Source of the DNA: Streptomyces sp. A0642
Lineage (GTDB): Bacteria > Actinomycetota > Actinomycetes > Streptomycetales > Streptomycetaceae
NCBI RefSeq assembly: GCF_004795105.1
Contig: NZ_SSBL01000012.1
Coordinates: forward strand, 1 to 64,000
Direction: 5' to 3'
DNA length: 64,000 bases
Shown here in pieces: positions 44,948 to 53,386 of the stretch. Position 1 is the stretch's first letter; every line of letters starts with the position of its first letter. Position numbers and translations under genes: made by a program. A model generated the notes under the pieces. That model was given only the letters and a program-made list of their open reading frames with translations. It did no database searches and was not told the DNA's origin.

Positions 44948-44964
44948 AACTAACACTGCTAGTT
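44948..44964. promoter_or_regulatory. AACTA-N7-TAGTT palindrome before the acyl-CoA dehydrogenase
   Basis: AACTA (44948-44952) and TAGTT (44960-44964) form an interrupted inverted repeat in the AT-richer part of a 92-bp gap, 51 bases before the ATG. TAGTTT could serve as a -10. The arms and spacing resemble sites bound by TetR-type or similar dimers; the binder is unknown. Confidence 0.35.
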
Positions 44965-45015
44965 TTCGGCGCCCACCGACATCGGTACCGTGCGAGCCGC
45001 CGGAGGCACTCCCTC

Positions 45016-46227
45016 ATGTCCACCGCTCCGTCCTCGAAACTCCCGCCCTTCGACCCCCGCGACCCGATCGGCATCGACGATCTCCTCGGCCCCGAGGATC
45101 TCGCGATCCGCGACACCGTCCGGGTCTGGGCCGCCGACCGGGTCCTGCCGCACATCGCCGAGTGGTACGAGAACGGTGAACTGCCCGGCATCCGCGAGCT
45201 CGCCCGCGAGCTCGGCTCGCTCGGCGCCCTGGGCATGTCCCTCCAGGGGTACGGCTGCGCCGGCGCCACCGCGGTCCAGTACGGGCTGGCCTGTCTGGAG
45301 CTGGAGGCCGCCGACTCGGGGATCCGCTCGCTCGTCTCCGTACAGGGCTCGCTCGCCATGTACGCGATCCACCGCTTCGGCTCCGAGGAGCAGAAGCGGC
45401 AGTGGCTGCCCGGGATGGCGGCCGGCGAGATCATCGGCTGTTTCGGGCTCACCGAACCGGACCACGGCTCCGACCCGGCCGGCATGCGGACGTACGCCAA
45501 GCGCGACGGCGAGGACTGGGTCCTCAGCGGCCGCAAGATGTGGATCACGAACGGTTCGGTCGCCGGGGTAGCCGTGGTCTGGGCGCAGACCGACGAGGGC
45601 GACGCGGGCGGTGGCATCCGCGGATTCGTGGTGCCCACCGATGCCCCCGGCTTCTCCGCGCCGGAGATCAGGCACAAGTGGTCCCTGCGCGCCTCGGTCA
45701 CCAGCGAGCTGATCCTCGACGAGGTACGGCTGCCGGCCGACGCCGTGCTGCCGGGCGTCACCGGACTGCGCGGGCCGCTCAGCTGCCTCAGTCATGCCCG
45801 CTACGGCATCGTCTGGGGGGCCATGGGCGCCGCCCGGTCCAGCTTCGAGGCGGCCGTCGACTACGCGAGGACGCGTGAGCAGTTCGGGAAGCCGATCGGC
45901 GGCTTCCAGCTCACCCAGGCCAAGCTCGCCGACATGGCGGTCGAACTGCACAAGGGCATCCTGCTCGCCCACCACCTCGGCCGTCGGATGGACGCGGGCA
46001 GGCTCCGTCCGGAGCAGGTCAGTTTCGGAAAGCTGAACAACGTGCGGGAGGCCATCGAGATCTGCCGCACCTCGCGCACGATCCTCGGCGCCAACGGGAT
46101 CTCGCTGGAGTACCCGGTGATGCGCCACGCGACGAATCTGGAGTCGGTGCTCACCTACGAAGGAACCGTGGAGATGCACCAGCTGGTGCTGGGCAAGGCG
46201 CTCACCGGCCTGGACGCGTTCCGGTAG
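45016..46227 (+). CDS. Acyl-CoA dehydrogenase, glutaryl-CoA dehydrogenase type
   Basis: A 403-residue flavoprotein. CFGLTEPDHGSDPAGMRTYAKRDGEDWVLSGRKMWITNG is the FAD-binding middle domain, and TREQFGKPIGGFQLTQAKLADM is the C-terminal domain; the catalytic base Glu is in LTYEGTVEMHQLVLGKALTG. The SLVSVQGSLAMYAIHRFGSEEQKRQWLP segment resembles glutaryl-CoA dehydrogenases, which oxidise and decarboxylate glutaryl-CoA to crotonyl-CoA in lysine and tryptophan breakdown; other short acyl-CoA substrates are possible. ATG 45016 has a GGAGG about 12 bases upstream. It converges on the SepF paralogue gene with 36 bases between. Confidence 0.88.
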   Translation: MSTAPSSKLPPFDPRDPIGIDDLLGPEDLAIRDTVRVWAADRVLPHIAEWYENGELPGIRELARELGSLGALGMSLQGYGCAGATAVQYGLACLELEAADSGIRSLVSVQGSLAMYAIHRFGSEEQKRQWLPGMAAGEIIGCFGLTEPDHGSDPAGMRTYAKRDGEDWVLSGRKMWITNGSVAGVAVVWAQTDEGDAGGGIRGFVVPTDAPGFSAPEIRHKWSLRASVTSELILDEVRLPADAVLPGVTGLRGPLSCLSHARYGIVWGAMGAARSSFEAAVDYARTREQFGKPIGGFQLTQAKLADMAVELHKGILLAHHLGRRMDAGRLRPEQVSFGKLNNVREAIEICRTSRTILGANGISLEYPVMRHATNLESVLTYEGTVEMHQLVLGKALTGLDAFR

Positions 46228-46263
46228 ACCCGGGACCGCGGCCAAACCGCCGTGAGCCCTTGC

Positions 46264-46707
46264 TCAGCTCTGGTTGAAGAAGCCGTCGGCCGGCCGGCCG
46301 GCGGCTTCGCCGTTGACGACCTGGGTGTCGGCGGGGGTCAGCAGGAAGACCCGGGTGGCCACGCGGTCGATCGACCCGCGCAGTCCGAAGATCAGTCCCG
46401 CGGCGAAGTCCACCACGCGCTTGGCGTCGGCGGAGTCCATGGACGTGAGGTTCATGATCACCGGGACGCCGTCCCGGAACAGCTCGCCGATGCTCCGGGC
46501 GTCCCGGAAACTGTCCGGGGTCACCGTCGCGATCCGGCGGCCCGTCTCCTCGGCCGCCTCCGAGACCACTCGCACCCGCGGATCGGTCACCCACGCCTGC
46601 CCGGTCCCGGTCCGTGCACCTTCGGCGTACTCGTCGTCGTCGTAGTACCGCTCGTTGCTGTCCTCTACGAGGCCCAGCCAGGCACTCGCCTTGCGCACCG
46701 ATCCCAT
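46264..46707 (-). CDS. sepF: SepF-family cell-division protein paralogue (SflA-like)
   Basis: A 147-residue SepF-family protein. The short N-terminal amphipathic stretch MGSVRKASAWLGL is the membrane anchor, an acidic linker with YYDDDEYAEG follows, and the C-terminal SepF domain has ATVTPDSFRDARSIGELFRDGVPVIMNLTSMDSADAKRVVDFAAGLIFGLRGSIDRVATRVFLLTP. SepF ties FtsZ to the membrane. The location and sequence suit the Streptomyces paralogue called SflA, known for effects on tip growth, rather than the dcw-cluster sepF; this assignment is from memory. ATG 46707 follows GGAGGCGTCC. It converges on the acyl-CoA dehydrogenase gene. Confidence 0.88.
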   Translation of the reverse strand: MGSVRKASAWLGLVEDSNERYYDDDEYAEGARTGTGQAWVTDPRVRVVSEAAEETGRRIATVTPDSFRDARSIGELFRDGVPVIMNLTSMDSADAKRVVDFAAGLIFGLRGSIDRVATRVFLLTPADTQVVNGEAAGRPADGFFNQS

Positions 46708-47015
46708 GGACGCCTCCTCTCACCGCGGTTCCTTGGTGTTCCGCATCTCTTTCGTATCCCTATGGTCGTCCATCATGCGGATCGTGCGCCAAGGGGATAG
46801 GCGGCGCGCAGGGCATTCGTGACGGTACTGGTGCAGAAGATGTGGCGATTCGTCAAGGTTCCTCCTGGATAAGGGCCCTGGAGATAAGAAAATATGGTCC
46901 GCCGGTCCGTACGGGTGACATGGGGGACGTACGGGTGAACGGGTCACTCGATACGATGCACGTCGTGCGCGCGCCCGAGCGCCGCGCACAGCAGAACGAC
47001 TACCGGGGGATAGCC
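46708..47015. other. Divergent intergenic region between sepF and the DUF5685 gene
   Basis: The 308 bases hold divergent promoters. Open frames here, including the upstream extension of the DUF5685 gene, have poor codon bias. Local low-GC patches such as GATAAGAAAATATGG (about 46876-46890) may mark promoter elements. Nothing further was recognised. Confidence 0.35.
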
Positions 47016-48248
47016 GTGTTCGGAATCGTCAGGCCCTGCACGCACCGCTTGTCGGAGGGGCTCAAGGCCGAGTGGATGGCCCATCTCTGCGGGCTGTGTC
47101 TGGCACTTCGCTCCGATCACGGCCAGTTCGCCCGGATCGTCACGAACTACGACGGTCTGATCGTCTCGGTCCTGACGGAGGCTCAGACCGAGCGCACCCC
47201 CGGGCAGCGGCGCACGGCCGGTCCCTGCCCGCTGCGCGCCATGCGCACCGCCCCGGTCGCGCGCGGCGAGGGCGCCAGGCTCGCCGCCGCGGTCTCGCTG
47301 GTGCTGGCCTCGGCCAAGGTGCGCGACCACGTGGCCGACCGCGACGGCTTGTTGGCGCGGCGCCCGGTGGCCGCTGCCGCGCGCAGGGTGGCCGCGGGCT
47401 GGGACCGGGCCGGGGCGCGCACCGGCGCCCAGCTCGGCTTCGACACGGCGCTGCTCGTCGACGCCGTCGACCGGCAGACGGGCATCGAGCTGCTCGCGGG
47501 CCCCGGAACCCCGCTGCTCACGGTCACCGAGCCCACCGAGACCGCCACGGCTGCGGCCTTCGCGCACACCGCCGTGCTCGCGGGCAAGCCGCAGAACGCC
47601 GCGCCGCTGGCGGAGGCCGGGCGGCTCTTCGGACGGCTCGCTCATCTGCTGGATGCCGTGGAGGACCAGGAAGCTGACGCCGCGTCGGGTGCCTGGAACC
47701 CCCTCACGGCGACCGGCACCTCGCGGGCCGAGGCCCGTCGGCTGTGCGACGACGCGCTGCGGGGCGTACGGCTGGCGCTGCGCGACGCGGAATTCGCCGA
47801 TGACCGGCTCGCCCATGTGCTGCTGGCGCACGAGCTGCGGCGCTCGGTGGACCGGGCGTTCGCCACGGACGTCTGTTCCCATCAGGGCGGCGGGCTCCTG
47901 ACGGAAGCCGGCCACCCGTCAGAAGGGCGGCCTGTGGCTTCGTTCGGGCCGCCGCCGGGCAATCCGTACGCCCCCACGGGGCCGTCCGGGCCGTTCGATC
48001 CGCCGCAGCCGCCGGAGCCCCCGCGCGACCGGCGGGGGCTCATCATGGGCTGCCTCGTCTGGGCGGGCCTCGCCTGCACCTGCCAGATGTGCTGCGGCAC
48101 CTTCGACGACCCGTGGAGCCACCAGCGGCGCGAAGGACTGTGCAGCAAATGCGACTGTGGTGACTGCTGCGACGCCTGCGACTGCTGCGGCAACTGCGGG
48201 GACTGTTGTGACGGCTGCGACTGCTGCGGGTGCGACTGCAGCTGCTGA
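47016..48248 (+). CDS. DUF5685 family protein with 17-cysteine C-terminal tail
   Basis: A 410-residue protein opening FGIVRPCTHRLSEGLKAEWMAHLCGLCLALRSDHG, the DUF5685 hallmark with Cys-Cys pairs (CGLC). A helical Ala-rich middle (47-330) follows, then a Pro-rich linker and the last 65 residues, which are Cys-rich: MGCLVWAGLACTCQMCCGTF and a tail from about 376 with 17 Cys in 35 residues, alternating CGDCCD and CDCCG. No transmembrane or signal sequence is clear, although MGCLVWAGLACTC is hydrophobic. The function is unknown; metal or redox chemistry is suggested by the Cys content only. GTG 47016 has GGGGGA five bases upstream; longer frames lack bias. Confidence 0.85.
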   Translation: MFGIVRPCTHRLSEGLKAEWMAHLCGLCLALRSDHGQFARIVTNYDGLIVSVLTEAQTERTPGQRRTAGPCPLRAMRTAPVARGEGARLAAAVSLVLASAKVRDHVADRDGLLARRPVAAAARRVAAGWDRAGARTGAQLGFDTALLVDAVDRQTGIELLAGPGTPLLTVTEPTETATAAAFAHTAVLAGKPQNAAPLAEAGRLFGRLAHLLDAVEDQEADAASGAWNPLTATGTSRAEARRLCDDALRGVRLALRDAEFADDRLAHVLLAHELRRSVDRAFATDVCSHQGGGLLTEAGHPSEGRPVASFGPPPGNPYAPTGPSGPFDPPQPPEPPRDRRGLIMGCLVWAGLACTCQMCCGTFDDPWSHQRREGLCSKCDCGDCCDACDCCGNCGDCCDGCDCCGCDCSC

Positions 48249-48329
48249 TGCGGCGTCAGGGGAGCGGCAGGGACGCTCGGAACGTGCGGGTCCACACGGT
48301 CCGGGCCGTCCCCGGCGGCTGACCGGCAC

Positions 48330-49271
48330 TCACCTGATCTCGGGCGGCGAGATCTGCGAGGTCCTGACGGCCGAGGCGGAGATGCCCCACTTCTTCAGGA
48401 TCCGCTCGTAGGTGCCGTCCGCCTTGAGACGGTTGACGGCGGCCTGGAAGGCGGGCGCCAGCGGGGTGCCCTTCTTGAAGGCGAAGCCGACGTCGAGGCG
48501 CTTGAACTCGTTGAGGAAGCGCACGTCCTCCTGCTGCCCCACGGCGTACCTCAAACCGTTGATGGTCGACATCACCACGTCCGTACGCCCCTGCTGGAGC
48601 GAGGACCAGACCGCCGAGGCGTCGGCGTACGTCTTCACGGCGTAGGCCTTCTCGCCGGCCTCGGAGCACCGGTGCCGGTTCTTCTCCAGCGTCGCCTCGA
48701 ACGTGGTCCCCGCCGCGGTGCCCACCGTCAGGCCGCAGAGCTGGGTGAGGTCGGTGATCCCGGACAGCTCGCTGTCGTCGCGGACCGCGAAGCCCTGGCC
48801 GTCGTTGAGATAGGTGACGAAGTCGATCGTCCGGCTGCGTTCGTCGGTCACGCCGAAGTTGCCGGTGCCCACGTCGTACTTCCCGCTGCCGAGCGCGGGC
48901 AGGATCGCCTCGAACGCGGCGACCTCCCGCTTCGGCTTCAGCCCGAGCACCCGGGCCACGGCGTCCCCGAAGTCGATGTCGGCGCCGGCCAGGGTCGTAC
49001 CGTCCGCGAGATAGGTGGCGCTGGGCGGGGAGCCGACGCTGGAGGCGATGCGCAGAGTGCCGGAGGAGCGGACCCGGGCGGGCAGCAGCGCGGCGGCGGC
49101 CGCGTCCTTCTTCACTCCCGACACGACGTCGGCGGTGGGGACCGCACCCTTGGCGGCGGAACCGGCCGCGCCCGCGGGGGCGGTCGCCGGATCGCCGGAC
49201 CCGCACGCGGTCACGGTCAGCGTGGCGGCGGTGATCAGCGCGAAGGCAGCGAGGTGCCGGGTACGGGACAT
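48330..49271 (-). CDS. Amino-acid-type ABC transporter substrate-binding lipoprotein
   Basis: A 313-residue SBP_bac_3-type binding protein. The lipoprotein signal is MSRTRHLAAFALITAATLTVTACG, with a lipobox LTVTAC. The mature part has GADIDFGDAVARVLGLKPKREVAAFEAILPALGSGKYDVGTGNFGVTDERSRTIDFVTYLNDGQGFAV and the late VMSTINGLRYAVG, typical of polar amino acid binding. It is divergent from the permease-ATPase operon. Its message starts with the leader ORF at 49483-49554, so it is likely sulfur-controlled; cystine or a sulfur amino acid is a reasonable ligand. ATG 49271 has GGAGAA about eleven bases upstream. Confidence 0.88.
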   Translation of the reverse strand: MSRTRHLAAFALITAATLTVTACGSGDPATAPAGAAGSAAKGAVPTADVVSGVKKDAAAAALLPARVRSSGTLRIASSVGSPPSATYLADGTTLAGADIDFGDAVARVLGLKPKREVAAFEAILPALGSGKYDVGTGNFGVTDERSRTIDFVTYLNDGQGFAVRDDSELSGITDLTQLCGLTVGTAAGTTFEATLEKNRHRCSEAGEKAYAVKTYADASAVWSSLQQGRTDVVMSTINGLRYAVGQQEDVRFLNEFKRLDVGFAFKKGTPLAPAFQAAVNRLKADGTYERILKKWGISASAVRTSQISPPEIR

Positions 49272-49482
49272 GACAGATGGTTCTCCAGATTCGTCGGCCG
49301 GGGGCGGGCGCGGGGCAGCGCGAGAGGGCCCCCGGACGGGGCGGAGGAAAGGCGGAACACGACGGAAAAGCCGGTGCGAGGGGAGGGTGGTGCGGCGTTG
49401 TGTACGCGAGGGCACGCAGGGAGAAGAGCTCAGACGCCGGTCACGGCGCGAGCGGGAATGCGGGGCGGAGCAGGGCGGAGGC

Positions 49483-49554
49483 TCAACAGGAACAGGACCA
49501 CACGCGACCGAAGTCGATGTGGGAGCGCTTGACCAGCCACTGCTGCGAATGCAT
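49483..49554 (-). CDS. Leader peptide, cysteine-codon attenuator type
   Basis: A 23-codon ORF missed by length cut-offs: residues 1-10 MHSQQWLVKR, 11-19 SHIDFGRVW, and 20-23 SCSC, then TGA. The pattern V-K-R-x-H-I-D-x-x-R-V ending in Cys-Ser-Cys is that of actinobacterial leader peptides placed before sulfur-assimilation genes. Tandem Cys codons at the end would stall ribosomes when cysteine is scarce. TTGACG lies at 49584-49589 on the minus strand as a -35; its spacing would put the start of transcription at or near the ATG, giving a leaderless ORF. The binding-protein gene follows 211 bases later. Confidence 0.75.
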   Translation of the reverse strand: MHSQQWLVKRSHIDFGRVWSCSC

Positions 49555-49625
49555 GGCCCAAGTGGAACAGGCATCCGTTGGTCCGTCAACTGACCTGAGA
49601 CGTACGGCTCACAGTGTGGACAGCC

Positions 49626-49655
49626 TTGACAAGCGGCCGCCGGCAGCGCTTACCT
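49626..49655 (+). promoter_or_regulatory. Likely promoter of the permease operon
   Basis: TTGACA (49626-49631) and TTACCT (49650-49655) lie 18 bases apart. The -35 is a consensus match. Transcription would begin near 49661, about 100 bases before the permease ATG. No second leader peptide of the Cys type was recognised on this strand. Confidence 0.5.
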
Positions 49656-49762
49656 CGGGATGCGGATCGGGCTGAGGGGCCCGGTCCTCGTCGTGTTCCA
49701 CCGTTGTGTTCCGTGCCGAGGGCGCGCCCCGTGTTCGATCGCCGCATCCACGGAGCCCTCGC

Positions 49763-50629
49763 ATGTCCGCACCGACAGACACCCTTCCGCCGGCCCTCCC
49801 GGCCGGACCCCTCGAGGACGACGACCCCGGCCCCCTGCGGATCGTCCCGGCGCGCAGGACCGGCCAGTGGACCGCCGCCGGGGCCGTACTGGTCCTGCTC
49901 GCCCTCGCCCTGAACTCCGTCATCCGCAACGACGCCTTCCAATGGGACGTAGTCGGCGACTACTTCACGACCACGGCCGTGCTGCGCGGGCTCGGGCTCA
50001 CCCTCTGGCTCACCGCGCTCGTGATGGCGCTCGGCTTCGCGCTCGGCACGCTGCTCGCCGTCCTCAGACTCTCCGCGAACCGCGTGCTCCAGGCGGTCGG
50101 CTGGGGATACGTGTGGCTCTTCCGGTCCACGCCGATCCTGGTCCAGCTGCTGTTCTGGTTCAACATCGGCGCGCTCTACCCGGAGATCCTCGGCGTCCGG
50201 ACCGTGAACCTCCTCGGCCCCGTCACCGTCGCCGTCGTCGGACTGACGCTCCATGAGGCCGCCTACGCGGCGGAAGTCGTCCGCGGCGGCATCCTGTCCG
50301 TGGAACGCGGACAGCTGGAGGCCGCCCAGTCCCTCGGACTCGGCCCGTGGCGGCGACTGCGCAGGATCGTGCTGCCGCAGGCGATGCGCTCCATCGTGCC
50401 GCCCGCCGGGAACATGCTGATCGGCACCCTCAAGGGCACCTCGATCGTCAGCATCATCGCCGTACAGGACCTGCTGTACTCGGTCCAGCTGGTGTACCAC
50501 CGCACCTACCAGGTCATCCCGCTGCTGCTCGTCGCCACTCTCTGGTACGTCGCCGTGACCTCGCTGCTGGGCGTCGGCCAGCACTACGTCGAGCGGTACT
50601 ACGCGCGCGGCACCGGAGACGCGCGGTGA
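49763..50629 (+). CDS. Amino-acid ABC transporter permease
   Basis: A 288-residue permease of the HisMQ type. After an acidic lead of 25 residues it has about five transmembrane segments: AAGAVLVLLALALNSVI, then LRGLGLTLWLTALVMALGFALGTLLAVLRL, then FRSTPILVQLLFWFN, the EAA loop VVRGGILSVERGQLEAAQSLGLGPWRRLRRIVLPQAMRSIVPPAGN and a final pair. The EAA motif binds the ATPase at 52511. ATG 49763 follows CGGAG. It overlaps the next gene by GTGA. The partner binding protein is divergent across a 491-bp region. Confidence 0.92.
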   Translation: MSAPTDTLPPALPAGPLEDDDPGPLRIVPARRTGQWTAAGAVLVLLALALNSVIRNDAFQWDVVGDYFTTTAVLRGLGLTLWLTALVMALGFALGTLLAVLRLSANRVLQAVGWGYVWLFRSTPILVQLLFWFNIGALYPEILGVRTVNLLGPVTVAVVGLTLHEAAYAAEVVRGGILSVERGQLEAAQSLGLGPWRRLRRIVLPQAMRSIVPPAGNMLIGTLKGTSIVSIIAVQDLLYSVQLVYHRTYQVIPLLLVATLWYVAVTSLLGVGQHYVERYYARGTGDAR

Positions 50630-52470
50630 GCGGCGTACCGACGCTGGTCGTCATAGGGGCGGGGCCGCGGGGCACGGGCGTCATCGAGCGCATCGCCGCC
50701 AACGCCCCCTCGCTGTACGACGGCCGGCCGCTGGACATCCATCTCGTCGACCCGTTCCCGCCCGGCGGCGGCCGGATCTGGCGCCACGACCAGTCGCCGC
50801 TGCTGTGGATGAACTCCATGGCCGAGGACGTCACCATGTTCACCGACGACACCGTCCGCCTCGAAGGCCCCGTACGGCCGGGGCCGGCCCTCCACACCTG
50901 GGCGGCCGACGTGCGCGAGGGACGCACCGCACCAGGCCCGGACGTCGCCCGGGAACCCGGGCTCCGTGCCGAGATAGACGCGCTGACGGGGGAGGACTTC
51001 CCGAGCCGGCGGCTGCAGGGGGCGTATCTGCGCTGGGTGTACGAGCAGTCGGTGGCCGCGCTGCCGCCCACCGTCAGCGTCCACGAACACCGCCGCCGGG
51101 CCCTGCGCGTCACGGGACCCCGCGACGGCCGCCAGTCCGTCCACCTGGAGGGCCGCGCCGAACCGCTCACCGCCGACCTCGTGATCCTCACCCTCGGCCA
51201 CCTCGACGCCGAACCGGAGGAGGAACAACAGCGTCTGTCCCGCTTCGCGGACCGGCACGGCCTCGTCCATCTGCCGCCCGACTTCACGGCCGACAGCGAC
51301 CTGAGCACCCTGCCGGCGGGCGAACCCGTCATCGTGCGGGGCTTCGGGCTCGCCTTCATCGACCTGATGGTGCTGCTCACCGAGGGGCGCGGCGGGCGGT
51401 ACGAGAACGGCGTCTACCTGCCCTCCGGCAAGGAGCCCGTGCTCTACGTCGGATCGCGGCGCGGCGTCCCGTACCACTCCAAGATCGGATACGTGCGGCC
51501 GGGCGAGCGGCCGCCCCTGCCGCGTTTCTTCGGTCCCGGCCTGGCCGACGAGCTCCTGAGCCGGCCGCACCCCCTCGACTTCCGCCGGGACGTCTGGCCC
51601 CATGTCGACAAGGAACTCGGCTACGCCCACTACCACCGGCTCTTCGCCGCCCACCCGGAGCGCACCACGGCCGACTGGTCCGTCTTCGAGGAGAAGTACG
51701 CGGCCGCCGACCCCGGCAGCGCCGATCTGCGCGCCGTGATCGCCGCGGCCGTCCCCGACCCGGCCGACCGGCTCGACCTGGCGGCGCTCGATCACCCCCT
51801 GGACGGGGTGCGCCACCCCTCGGCCGCCTCCTTCCAGGAGGCGACGCGCGCCTACATCACCGCGGACCTGGCCCGCCGGCACGACCCCGCGCACAGCGAG
51901 GACCTCGCCGTCTTCCTCGGACTGCTCTCCGTGTACGGCCAGTTGGCCCGGTTCCCCGACGTCGGGGACTGGTGGCACGGCTTCTTCAGCTACCTCGCCT
52001 CCGGACCGCCCGGGCCTCGGCTGCGGCAGCTGCTGGCGCTGTCCCGGGCCGGTGTCGTCCGCTTCCTCGGCGCCGGGACGACGGTCGAGGCCGACGAGGA
52101 GCGGGGTCTGTTCCGGGCAGCCGGCGCCACGGTGCCGGGGGAGCGGATCGAAGCCCGCGCCCTCGTCGAGGCCCGGCTCCCCGACGCCTCGCCGGGACGC
52201 ACCCGCAGCACCCTGCTCCGGGCGCTGTACGAGGACGGGGCCGCCGCCACCGCCACCGGGCTGCTCGCGGTCGACCCCGGCGACGGCCGGATCCTGGACC
52301 GCGACGGGCTCCCGCACCCCCGCCGCTTCGCGCTGGGCCCGCACACGGCCGCCCGCACGAGCGGCGCCTTCACCCGGCCACGCACCGGCGGCCCGGCCTT
52401 CGGGCAGAACGACGCCACCGCCCGCGCCGCCCTCACCTTCCTGCGCGGTACCGGCCACGCCGATGGCTGA
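50626..52470 (+). CDS. FAD/NAD(P)-binding protein within the importer operon
   Basis: A 614-residue flavoprotein-type protein of the FAD/NAD(P)-binding NAD_binding_9 group. The Rossmann start is LVVIGAGPRGTGVIERIAANAPSLYDGRPLDIHLVDPFPPGGGRIWRHDQSPLLWMNSMAEDVTMF; ADLVILTLGHLDAEP then a large unassigned region with PSGKEPVLYVGSRRGVPYHSKIGYVRPGE. The chemistry is unknown; redox or hydroxylation of a sulfur or amino substrate is plausible from its company. GTG 50626 overlaps the permease stop and has GGAG eight bases upstream. Its place between a permease and its ATPase is odd. Confidence 0.85.
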   Translation: MSGVPTLVVIGAGPRGTGVIERIAANAPSLYDGRPLDIHLVDPFPPGGGRIWRHDQSPLLWMNSMAEDVTMFTDDTVRLEGPVRPGPALHTWAADVREGRTAPGPDVAREPGLRAEIDALTGEDFPSRRLQGAYLRWVYEQSVAALPPTVSVHEHRRRALRVTGPRDGRQSVHLEGRAEPLTADLVILTLGHLDAEPEEEQQRLSRFADRHGLVHLPPDFTADSDLSTLPAGEPVIVRGFGLAFIDLMVLLTEGRGGRYENGVYLPSGKEPVLYVGSRRGVPYHSKIGYVRPGERPPLPRFFGPGLADELLSRPHPLDFRRDVWPHVDKELGYAHYHRLFAAHPERTTADWSVFEEKYAAADPGSADLRAVIAAAVPDPADRLDLAALDHPLDGVRHPSAASFQEATRAYITADLARRHDPAHSEDLAVFLGLLSVYGQLARFPDVGDWWHGFFSYLASGPPGPRLRQLLALSRAGVVRFLGAGTTVEADEERGLFRAAGATVPGERIEARALVEARLPDASPGRTRSTLLRALYEDGAAATATGLLAVDPGDGRILDRDGLPHPRRFALGPHTAARTSGAFTRPRTGGPAFGQNDATARAALTFLRGTGHADG

Positions 52471-52510
52471 CCGGCGCGCACTCCGTTCCGTACCGTCCGA
52501 GGACACCGCC

Positions 52511-53332
52511 ATGAAGACGACCAGCCGACCCCCGACGAACGAACCGGCGTCCGCTCGCGCCCACGCGCCCGCCGCCCCCGTGGTCGAGATCCGGGGGGTG
52601 CACAAGAGCTTCGGCTCCCTCGACGTCCTGCGCGGCGTCGACCTGTCCGTAGGTCCCGGCGAAGTGACCGTGATCCTCGGTCCCTCCGGCTCCGGGAAGT
52701 CCACGCTGCTGCGCACCGTCAACCACCTGGAGAAGGCGGACCGGGGATCGATCACCGTGGACGGGGACTTCGTCGGGTACCGCAGGAAGGGCGACAAGCT
52801 CCACGAACTCCCCGAGCGCGAGGTCCTGCGCCGCCGCACCCGGATCGGCTTCGTCTTCCAGAACTTCCACCTCTTCCCCCACCTGACCGTCCTGGAGAAC
52901 ATCACCGAGGCCCCGGTCGCCGCCCTCGGCCGCACGAAACAGCAGGCCGCCGCCACCGCCCGCCGGCTGCTGGCCCGGGTCGGGCTCGACGGCAAGGCGG
53001 CCGCGTACCCGGGACAGCTCTCCGGCGGCCAGCAGCAGCGCGTCGCCATCGCCCGGGCCCTCGCCCTCGAACCGAGGCTGCTGCTCTTCGACGAGCCCAC
53101 CTCCGCGCTCGACCCCGAACTGGTCGGCGAGGTCCTCGACGTCATCAAGGACCTCGCGCAGCAGGGCACCACGATGATCGTCGTCACGCACGAGATCGGG
53201 TTCGCGCGCGAGGTCGCCGACACCGTCGTCTTCATGGACGAGGGACGGATCGTCGAGCAGGGCCCGCCCGCCGAGGTGCTCGGCCGGCCGCGCCACCCAC
53301 GGACGCGCGCCTTCCTCTCCAAGGTGCTGTGA
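52511..53332 (+). CDS. Amino-acid ABC transporter ATP-binding protein
   Basis: A 273-residue ABC ATPase of the polar amino acid family. Walker A is GPSGSGKSTLLRTVN, the Q-loop GFVFQNFHLFPHLTVLENI, the signature LSGGQQQRVAIARAL and Walker B LLLFDEPTSALDPE, with H-loop VVTHEIGFA. The first 30 residues are Ala/Pro/Thr-rich. ATG 52511 has GAGGA seven bases upstream; an ATG at 52463 in the same frame is less likely. It energises the permease at 49763. Two monooxygenase genes follow at 54-bp and overlap distances, suggesting imported substrates are oxidised. Confidence 0.93.
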   Translation: MKTTSRPPTNEPASARAHAPAAPVVEIRGVHKSFGSLDVLRGVDLSVGPGEVTVILGPSGSGKSTLLRTVNHLEKADRGSITVDGDFVGYRRKGDKLHELPEREVLRRRTRIGFVFQNFHLFPHLTVLENITEAPVAALGRTKQQAAATARRLLARVGLDGKAAAYPGQLSGGQQQRVAIARALALEPRLLLFDEPTSALDPELVGEVLDVIKDLAQQGTTMIVVTHEIGFAREVADTVVFMDEGRIVEQGPPAEVLGRPRHPRTRAFLSKVL

Positions 53333-53386
53333 CCCGGCACCCCGCATCCACGAGCCACGTCCGCACCCTCCGAAAGAGCCCGCCCC

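Noticed and set aside
49660..50256. 198-codon frame starting at a leaderless ATG near the permease promoter
   Set aside because: It overlaps the permease in another frame and becomes Arg/Pro-rich shadow; it does not match the leader-peptide pattern.
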